Source: Candidatus Nanopelagicales bacterium (GTDB lineage: Bacteria; Actinomycetota; Actinomycetes; S36-B12; UBA10799). Taken from it: a stretch of 13,990 bases of DNA. The DNA is taken from the NCBI GenBank assembly GCA_030699055.1, contig JAUYKX010000257.1, forward strand, positions 1 to 13,990. Reading direction: 5' to 3'. A model generated the notes under the pieces. It made no database searches. It was not told where the DNA came from and was given only the letters and a program-made list of their open reading frames with translations. Position 1 is the stretch's first letter. Each line of letters starts with the position of its first letter. A program made the position numbers and the translations under genes. Positions 9,050 through 13,990 of this stretch are shown here, in pieces.

Positions 9050-9531
9050 TCAGATCCGTCGTCTCCAGATTCCTTACCAGCCCTGATCCGGCCGAGAATG
9101 CGCTCGGAGATTCGGCGGAGAGCTGTCAACTGCGAGTCGGACAAAGCATCTATCACGTATTCACGGACGGCCTCAACGTGATCGGGCGCGGCAGCAACTA
9201 TCGCCCGGTATCCCCGCCTGGTCAGCTTGACCACAGATCCGCGAGCATCATCAGGGCACGCCTGCCGCTCCACCAGCCCGCGTGATTCCATCCGCCTGAT
9301 CTGGTGCGACAACCGGCTCTTCTCCCAACCGGCGATCCGAGCCAGATCACGTGGTCGAAGCTTCCGGCCGGGGGCTTCCGACAACGGCACGAGAATGGCG
9401 TAATCCGCGGCTGACAGTCCCCCATCGCGTTCGAGTCGCCGCTCGAGTTCCGCTTCCAGCTCCGTCCGCATATAAGTGAAGGCGCGCCAGGTGTCCTGCT
9501 CCTTGTCCGACAACCACCTGGGTTCAACCAT
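9040..9531 (-). CDS. MarR-family winged-helix transcriptional regulator
   Basis: A 163-residue dimeric repressor-type protein. N-terminal dimerisation helix (about 5-35), then the winged helix: LSAADYAILVPLSEAPGRKL (about 39-58), helix 3 RPRDLARIAGW, recognition helix EKSRLSHQIRRMESRGLV (about 70-87), and wing with ACPDDARGSVVKLT, which carries the D-x-R-G signature of the family. The C-terminal helices (ALSDSQLTALRRISERILGRI) complete the dimer interface. I chose the ATG at 9531: a strong promoter places the transcription start at this codon, and MVEPRWLSDKEQ is a normal MarR N-terminus. The longer frame to 9567 begins upstream of the -10. Ligand and regulon are unknown; the palindrome at its own promoter suggests autoregulation. 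It converges with and overlaps the SGNH gene by 10 bp. Confidence 0.9.
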   Translation of the reverse strand: MVEPRWLSDKEQDTWRAFTYMRTELEAELERRLERDGGLSAADYAILVPLSEAPGRKLRPRDLARIAGWEKSRLSHQIRRMESRGLVERQACPDDARGSVVKLTRRGYRAIVAAAPDHVEAVREYVIDALSDSQLTALRRISERILGRIRAGKESGDDGSDQG

Positions 9532-9537
9532 CGCGGG

Positions 9538-9567
9538 AGCATACAAGGTCTGACGTTGACATGTCAT
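9538..9567 (-). promoter_or_regulatory. marR promoter (leaderless)
   Basis: On the minus strand -35 ATGACA (9562-9567, 5 of 6 to TTGACA), an 18-bp spacer, then -10 TATGCT (9538-9543). The ATG at 9531 follows after 6 nt, so transcription should begin at or beside the start codon. No SD is present. This is the best-matching promoter in the window. Confidence 0.6.
9557..9566. promoter_or_regulatory. Palindromic operator candidate over the marR -35
   Basis: TGACATGTCA is a perfect 10-bp palindrome covering five of the six bases of the marR -35 hexamer. MarR proteins often repress themselves by binding short palindromes at the -35/-10 region, so this is a reasonable autoregulatory site. The core is shorter than many MarR sites. 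Confidence 0.45.
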
Positions 9568-9618
9568 ATTTGCAACGGGCCTCGGGGCCGGCCGTAAGAT
9601 TCCCGTGGTCTGCGCCGC

Positions 9619-9635
9619 ACTGACGGTGGGTCAGT
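9619..9635 (-). terminator. Weak hairpin downstream of the lipoprotein gene
   Basis: ACTGAC, a 5-nt loop and GTCAGT form a perfect 6-bp stem starting 18 nt past the lipoprotein stop codon on the minus strand. No T-tract follows, so it is at best a weak or Rho-assisted terminator. Confidence 0.3.
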
Positions 9636-9653
9636 CCGCAGGTCGACAGGGCG

Positions 9654-10196
9654 TCAGAAGTCGATCGTGCAGCTGGCCAACGATTCGTTGACCACGGTGG
9701 CGCCTCCGACCTTCACAACGAGTTGTCCGCTACAAGTTCCGTTCGCGCCGGCGCTGCCAGTGAACGTCGCCTTGACCGCAAGCCCGGTGCTGGTTTTACC
9801 CGTGCATTTGACCGTCCCGGATGCCGATTTCCCGTCGGGATTGGCCTCAAGATCGGCGGTACAGTCTGGCCCGCTCGCCAGCGAAATTCCGGCTTCCTTG
9901 AGTGACGACGTTATTGCGGTCTCGACCGAGTTGGCCAGTGCGGTTTCGAGTGACTTCTCGATTTGACCGTTGACGCTGACCGTGGGGGAAGGCCGCCCGC
10001 GCGTCGGACTGGCAGCCGGGCTCGGCGCCTGAGTCGGGCCAGTCGCTGACGGCGCCGGCGCACCAGTTGCGGCAGACGGACCCGTGACGGAGCCCGAACT
10101 GACTGCGGGTGCTGTTTGCCCTCCGCAAGCAACGAGAACGCCGCACATGCCAATCCCGGCAAAACCCACCATCAATTCCGACCAGCGCCTGCGCAT
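9654..10196 (-). CDS. Putative lipoprotein with Ser/Pro/Thr/Ala linker and four-Cys domain (possibly DUF4333-like)
   Basis: No function is recognised. The 180-residue product has a type II signal peptide: basic start MRRRW, a hydrophobic stretch, and lipobox LVAC with the lipidated Cys24. Residues about 27-75 form a low-complexity Ser/Ala/Thr/Pro linker typical of surface-exposed actinobacterial lipoproteins. The C-terminal domain (about 76-180) starts with a helix (IEKSLETALANSVETAITSSL) and has four cysteines (112, 131, 155, 176), suggesting two disulfides outside the membrane. The pattern of short beta segments around GPDCTADLEANPDG and GTVKCTG resembles DUF4333-type domains, but I cannot verify this. 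The ATG at 10196 has no SD; a TATCGT hexamer 6 nt upstream suggests a leaderless transcript. It is divergent from the YceI-family gene. Confidence 0.8.
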   Translation of the reverse strand: MRRRWSELMVGFAGIGMCGVLVACGGQTAPAVSSGSVTGPSAATGAPAPSATGPTQAPSPAASPTRGRPSPTVSVNGQIEKSLETALANSVETAITSSLKEAGISLASGPDCTADLEANPDGKSASGTVKCTGKTSTGLAVKATFTGSAGANGTCSGQLVVKVGGATVVNESLASCTIDF

Positions 10197-10199
10197 CTA

Positions 10200-10228
10200 T
10201 TGACGATACGGCACAGAGACCCTGCGAT
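10200..10228 (+). promoter_or_regulatory. Possible promoter for the YceI-family gene
   Basis: TTGACG (10200-10205, 5 of 6 to the -35 consensus) is followed after 17 bp by TGCGAT (10223-10228, a weak -10). Transcription would begin near 10235, before the ATG at 10264, and would support that ATG as the start. It overlaps the divergent lipoprotein -10. Confidence 0.25.
10203..10208 (-). promoter_or_regulatory. Candidate -10 element for the leaderless lipoprotein gene
   Basis: TATCGT on the minus strand ends 6 nt before the ATG at 10196 and there is no SD. A -35 is not recognisable at 17-18 bp, so the call rests on the hexamer, its spacing and the absence of an SD. Confidence 0.35.
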
Positions 10229-10263
10229 CGCCCAGCCGAGCAGTTGGCGTCGCCCGACACGCC

Positions 10264-10737
10264 ATGGTCACGAGAGTTCGAGGTGCCTTCGCCCGCTTCG
10301 AGGGCACGGCCCACCTCGACGTGAAGGACCCGAGCAAGTGCCGGATCTCAGCTGTGATTGACGTGGCGAGCGTGGACACCCGCAATCGGCAACGCGACGA
10401 GCACCTACGCACCAGCGACTTCTTCGACATCGACCACTACCCGAATATTTCGTTCACCAGCAAGGGCGTGGAGCAGGTAGCCGGCTCGGTTTACCGCCTG
10501 GAAGGTGAGTTGACGATCAAGACCGTGACGCGACCGATTTCCATTGACTTCGAGTTCAGTGGCTTTCGCGTCGACCCTTTCGGGAACAACAGGATCGGAT
10601 TCCATGGGTCCACCGTCGTCAACCGGAAGGACTGGGGCCTGGTCTGGAACATGCCGATGGTCGGTGGCGGCCTACTCGTGTCGGAACGCGTCGTGCTCGA
10701 ATTCGACGTATCGGCCGTCAAACGACCACCCCCGTAA
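10264..10737 (+). CDS. YceI-family lipocalin-like protein, N-terminus short
   Basis: YceI proteins form an extended beta-barrel that binds isoprenoid-type lipids; physiological roles vary. Recognisable core features: TRVRGAFARFEG, VIDVASVDTRNRQRDEHLRTSDFFD, YPNISFTSK, GELTIKTVTRPISIDFEF, DPFGNNRIGFHGSTVVNRKDWGL and a closing strand ERVVLEFDV. The product is 157 residues against a usual 170-190 because the first strand (normally GTWTLDPAHSEVGF-like) is absent from the ATG-started protein. The frame is open back to a TGA at 10201, and the codons just before the ATG read TLRSPSRAVGVARHA, which still resembles the family N-terminus, but no ATG, GTG or TTG lies there (only a CTG at 10222). So it is either a shortened gene, a non-standard start, or a 5'-damaged copy. 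No SD precedes the ATG. It converges with uvrA with 22 bp between. Confidence 0.8.
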   Translation: MVTRVRGAFARFEGTAHLDVKDPSKCRISAVIDVASVDTRNRQRDEHLRTSDFFDIDHYPNISFTSKGVEQVAGSVYRLEGELTIKTVTRPISIDFEFSGFRVDPFGNNRIGFHGSTVVNRKDWGLVWNMPMVGGGLLVSERVVLEFDVSAVKRPPP

Positions 10738-10759
10738 TGGAAAACCCAAGGCCAAGCGA

Positions 10760-13606
10760 TCAAGCTTCCGGCGCCAGCACGGGGGCGAGAAAGCGGCCCG
10801 TGTGGCTGGCGTCACAGACAGACACGTCTTCCGGAGTGCCGGTGACGACCACCCGACCGCCCCCGGTCCCACCCTCCGGCCCCAGATCGATGATCCAATC
10901 GGCCGTCTTGATGACGTCCAGGTTGTGTTCGATCACGATGAGCGTGTTGCCCTGATCCACCAAACGACCAAGAACACCCAGCAGCTTGCTGATGTCCTCG
11001 AAGTGCAGTCCCGTGGTCGGCTCGTCCAGCACGTAGACCGTGCGACCGGTCGAACGTTTGCGCAATTCCGCGGCGAGCTTGACCCGCTGCGCTTCCCCGC
11101 CAGACAGGGTCGGCGCCGGCTGACCCAGGCGGACGTATCCCAGACCGACGTCAACCAGCGTCTGCAGGTGTCGGGCGATCGCCGGGACCGCACCGAAGAA
11201 GTCCAACGCCCGTTCGATGGGCATGTCGAGCACTTCGGCGATGCTCTGGCCCTTGTAGTGGACTTCCAGGGTTTCGCGGTTGTAGCGAGCTCCATGGCAG
11301 ACCTCGCACGGCACGTAGACATCGGGCAGGAAATTCATCTCTATCTTGATCGTTCCGTCGCCCGAGCACGCATCGCAACGACCACCCTTGACGTTGAACG
11401 AGAACCGACCAGGTTGATACCCGCGGACCTTCGCCTCCTCCGTGGCGGCGAAAAGTCGGCGAACGTGATCGAACAGCCCCGTATAGGTGGCCGGATTCGA
11501 CCGAGGTGTCCGCCCGATCGGGCTCTGGTCGACATGGACAACCTTGTCGACCAAATCCAATCCGGTGACCTGCCGGTGCCGACCCGGAACCTGCCGAGAC
11601 CCGTTCAAATCGCGTGCCAACACCCGGTACAAAACGTCATTGACCAGCGAAGACTTACCCGAGCCGGACACCCCCGTGACGGCAACAAAACAGCCCAGCG
11701 GGAATCCGACGGTGACGTCTCGCAAGTTGTGTTCCCGGGCCCGATGAACCACCAGTTCCCGACCCGGCTCGGGCCGGCGTCTTTCCGCCGGAACCTCGAT
11801 CCGCCGTCTCCCCGCGACATAGGCGCCGGTGATCGATTCATGACACGCGGCCAACTCGTCCACCGACCCGGAAACCACCACCCGACCGCCGTGCTCACCG
11901 GCTCCGGGTCCGATGTCCACGACCCAATCGGCGGCCCGGATCGTGTCCTCGTCATGCTCGACGACAATCAACGTGTTCCCCAGATCGCGCAACCGCTCCA
12001 GTGTGTCGATCAGCCGCCGGTTGTCCCGCTGGTGCAGCCCGATACTCGGCTCATCGAGCACATACAGCACGCCGACCAATCCGGAACCGATCTGGGTGGC
12101 GAGGCGAATCCGTTGCGCCTCCCCGCCGGCGAGCGTCCCGGCGGCCCGATTCAAGGTGAGGTAGTCGAGCCCGACATCCACCAGGAAGGCCAAGCGTTCA
12201 TTGACCTCCTTGAGCACCCGCCGGGCGATGGCGGTGTCACGATCGGACAAGACCAGATTCGCCAGGAACTTCCCGCATTCGCCGATTGGCATGGCGGCCA
12301 CGTCGGCGATCGACCTACCGTCGATTTTCACAGCCAGACTCAGCGGTTTCAGTCGGGTCCCATTGCACGCCTCGCACGGGACCTCACGCATGTACCCGGC
12401 GTAACGGTCTCTCCCGGACTCCGTCTCCGCCTCCCGGTGCCGCCGGTCGACATACGCCCGCACGCCCTCGAAACCCGTGGTGTAGGACCGCTGCCGGCCG
12501 TAGCGGTTCCGGTAGGTGACGGTCACCGACTCGCCCACCCCGTCGAGCGCCGCGCGGCGGGCCCGCACGGGCAGCTTCCGCCACGGCGTGTCGACATCGA
12601 AGTCGAGCTGTTCACCCAGAGCGCCCAGCAGGCGTTCGTAGTAGCCGGCGACTGACGGGTAGGACCAGGGGGCGATGGCCCCCGCCGCCAGCGTGCGGTC
12701 GGGGTCCGGGACCACGAGATCCTCGTCGACCTCCATCCGGGTGCCAAGTCCGGTGCAGACCGGGCACGCTCCGAATGGTGAATTGAACGAGAACGACCGC
12801 GGCTCCAACTCCTCGAACGACAACCCGTCTTCCAGGCAGGCGAGGTGTTCGCTGAACGTCTGCTCGCGGCCCGGAGAATCCTCGTCGACATCGATGAAGT
12901 CGAGAGTGACGATGCCGCCACCCAGCCGCAAAGCGGTCTCCACCGAGTCGGTCAGTCGCCGCTGAGCCTCGGGCTTGACCACCAGCCGATCGATCACTGC
13001 TTCGATCGTGTGCTTCTCCTGCTTCTTCAGCCGCGGTGGCTGATCGAGGTTGTGCACCACCCCATCGACGCGAACCCGCGAATATCCCTGGGTCTGCAGT
13101 TGTCGGAACGTTTCGGTGTATTCGCCTTTCCTGGCCCGCACGATCGGCGCCAGGACTTGGAACCGGGTTCCGGCCGGAAGGGCGAGCACCTGGTCAACGA
13201 TTTGCTGGGGGGTCTGCCTGGCGATGGGTTTGCCGCATTTGGGGCAATGGGGTTTGCCGATCCGGGCGAACAGCAGCCGCAGGTAGTCGTAGACCTCGGT
13301 TACCGTCCCGACGGTCGATCGCGGGTTGCGTGACGTCGATTTCTGGTCGATCGCCACGGCTGGCGAGAGACCTTCGATGAAGTCGACATCCGGCTTGTCC
13401 AGTTGACCGAGGAACTGCCGCGCATACGCCGACAGGCTTTCCACGTACCGCCGCTGCCCTTCGGCGAAGATCGTGTCGAAGGCCAGGCTCGACTTGCCCG
13501 ACCCGGACAGGCCGGTAAAGACGATCAACGAATTGCGGGGCAACTCGACCGACAGGTTCTGCAGGTTGTGTTCCCTCGCCCCGCGAACGACCAGTCGCTC
13601 CTCCAC
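10760..13606 (-). CDS. uvrA: UvrABC excinuclease subunit A
   Basis: UvrA is the damage-sensing ATPase of nucleotide excision repair and loads UvrB on DNA. The 948-residue length is normal. It has two ABC modules. The first has Walker [10 protein letters not shown] (32-40), signature LAGGEAQR (about 490) and Walker [12 protein letters not shown] (about 515). The second has Walker [10 protein letters not shown] (about 650), signature LSGGEAQR (about 835) and Walker [12 protein letters not shown] (about 858). Zinc-module cysteines are seen as CPKCGKP, CPVCTG, CEACNG, CDACSG and CEVCHG. The UvrB-binding region follows the first Walker A ([23 protein letters not shown] area). The start is the GTG at 13606, giving [15 protein letters not shown] as in homologues; there is no SD. 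No LexA-type palindrome (CGAAC...GTTCG) is visible upstream. It is divergent from leuA, and uvrC lies 2.6 kb downstream on the same strand. Confidence 0.97.
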   Translation of the reverse strand: MEERLVVRGAREHNLQNLSVELPRNSLIVFTGLSGSGKSSLAFDTIFAEGQRRYVESLSAYARQFLGQLDKPDVDFIEGLSPAVAIDQKSTSRNPRSTVGTVTEVYDYLRLLFARIGKPHCPKCGKPIARQTPQQIVDQVLALPAGTRFQVLAPIVRARKGEYTETFRQLQTQGYSRVRVDGVVHNLDQPPRLKKQEKHTIEAVIDRLVVKPEAQRRLTDSVETALRLGGGIVTLDFIDVDEDSPGREQTFSEHLACLEDGLSFEELEPRSFSFNSPFGACPVCTGLGTRMEVDEDLVVPDPDRTLAAGAIAPWSYPSVAGYYERLLGALGEQLDFDVDTPWRKLPVRARRAALDGVGESVTVTYRNRYGRQRSYTTGFEGVRAYVDRRHREAETESGRDRYAGYMREVPCEACNGTRLKPLSLAVKIDGRSIADVAAMPIGECGKFLANLVLSDRDTAIARRVLKEVNERLAFLVDVGLDYLTLNRAAGTLAGGEAQRIRLATQIGSGLVGVLYVLDEPSIGLHQRDNRRLIDTLERLRDLGNTLIVVEHDEDTIRAADWVVDIGPGAGEHGGRVVVSGSVDELAACHESITGAYVAGRRRIEVPAERRRPEPGRELVVHRAREHNLRDVTVGFPLGCFVAVTGVSGSGKSSLVNDVLYRVLARDLNGSRQVPGRHRQVTGLDLVDKVVHVDQSPIGRTPRSNPATYTGLFDHVRRLFAATEEAKVRGYQPGRFSFNVKGGRCDACSGDGTIKIEMNFLPDVYVPCEVCHGARYNRETLEVHYKGQSIAEVLDMPIERALDFFGAVPAIARHLQTLVDVGLGYVRLGQPAPTLSGGEAQRVKLAAELRKRSTGRTVYVLDEPTTGLHFEDISKLLGVLGRLVDQGNTLIVIEHNLDVIKTADWIIDLGPEGGTGGGRVVVTGTPEDVSVCDASHTGRFLAPVLAPEA

Positions 13607-13614
13607 GACGTACC

Positions 13615-13620
13615 AGCGTA
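13615..13620 (-). promoter_or_regulatory. Candidate -10 element for uvrA
   Basis: TACGCT on the minus strand ends 8 nt before the GTG start of uvrA, and no SD is present. It is identical to the hexamer ahead of uvrC. No good -35 lies at 17-18 bp. A TTGACC farther upstream is too close (6 bp) to serve. Confidence 0.35.
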
Positions 13621-13667
13621 TGTCGCGGTCAACAGCACGCCGACGAGTGTCCCGTCGCCCCGACTGT

Positions 13668-13676
13668 TGCTAAGCT
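13668..13676 (+). promoter_or_regulatory. leuA promoter, extended -10
   Basis: TGC-TAAGCT is an extended -10 element (TGN followed by TANNNT). The leader-peptide ATG at 13683 follows after 6 nt, placing the transcription start at that ATG. No clear -35 is present, which extended -10 promoters tolerate. Confidence 0.5.
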
Positions 13677-13682
13677 GTTGCG

Positions 13683-13708
13683 ATGCACGTTCGACTACTC
13701 CTTCGTCG

Positions 13709-13724
<16 letters not shown>
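13683..13724 (+). CDS. leuL: leuA leader peptide (Leu attenuator)
   Basis: A 13-codon ORF encoding MHVRLLLRRRGRA, with three consecutive and different Leu codons (CTA, CTC, CTT) at positions 5-7, placed 84 bp before leuA. Runs of the end-product amino acid in a short ORF ahead of a biosynthetic gene are the hallmark of ribosome-stalling attenuators. No SD precedes it. The extended -10 ends 6 nt upstream, so it is probably the very 5' end of the mRNA (leaderless). Stalling at the Leu codons would place the ribosome over the 5' arm of the stem beginning at 13709. Confidence 0.8.

Positions 13725-13990
<266 letters not shown>

Noticed and set aside
12110..12150. First ABC signature of UvrA reads LAGGE rather than LSGGE
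   Set aside because: The rest of the module is intact and I cannot tell from one sequence whether Ala is common in this lineage, so I do not claim a defect.
10544..12655. A 703-codon open frame on the plus strand opposite uvrA
   Set aside because: It lies antisense to conserved UvrA codons, shows no domain-like sequence and has Arg/Pro/Asp-rich composition typical of a GC-rich shadow frame.
13607..13682. Search for a LexA box or PafBC-type motif between uvrA and leuA
   Set aside because: No CGAAC...GTTCG palindrome, and no TTGTC-type motif at the right distance from the -10 candidates.

Overview
The window looks like a chromosomal segment of a GC-rich actinomycete. The evidence is lineage-typical proteins (RbpA, WhiA, an actinobacterial SecG and a LeuA starting RYRPF...), frequent GTG starts, and the order uvrC-rapZ-whiA-gap-pgk-tpiA-secG, which is widespread in Actinomycetota. 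I cannot place it to genus. There are no rRNA or tRNA genes, insertion sequences, prophage genes or CRISPR arrays. Most of the window is core genome, with one small accessory block.

Region 1 (1-4218) is central carbon metabolism. The 3' part of pgl (6-phosphogluconolactonase) reads rightwards and meets the leftward cluster gap > pgk > tpiA > secG > rbpA tail to tail with a 1-bp gap. The cluster covers lower glycolysis, then a Sec translocon subunit and the RNA polymerase-binding factor RbpA. pgk/tpiA overlap by 4 bp (GTGA), and the rbpA ribosome-binding site overlaps the secG stop.

Region 2 (4285-8171) is the leftward uvrC > rapZ > whiA run. uvrC and rapZ overlap by 8 bp. The yvcK gene that normally sits between rapZ and whiA is missing; a 97-bp gap with a spaced inverted repeat is found instead.

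Region 3 (8172-10737) is a variable block between uvrC and uvrA: a secreted or membrane-anchored SGNH hydrolase (+), a MarR-type regulator (-) with a good promoter and an overlapping palindrome, a Cys-rich lipoprotein (-), and a YceI-family protein (+) whose N-terminus is short or eroded.

Region 4 (10760-13990) holds uvrA (-), which with uvrC supplies two of the three subunits of nucleotide excision repair, and divergently leuA (+, cut by the window end). leuA has a 13-codon leader peptide (three consecutive Leu codons) and alternative RNA stems, a transcription- or translation-attenuation leader responding to leucine.

A theme across regions 2-4 is SD-less starts placed 6-8 nt after a TANNNT -10-like hexamer (uvrC, marR, the lipoprotein, uvrA and the leuA leader peptide). 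This predicts leaderless transcripts. The metabolic genes gap, pgk and rbpA and the leuA ORF carry clear SD sequences. I found no clearly new multi-gene system. The best leads are the leuA leader, the yvcK loss and the four-gene accessory block.
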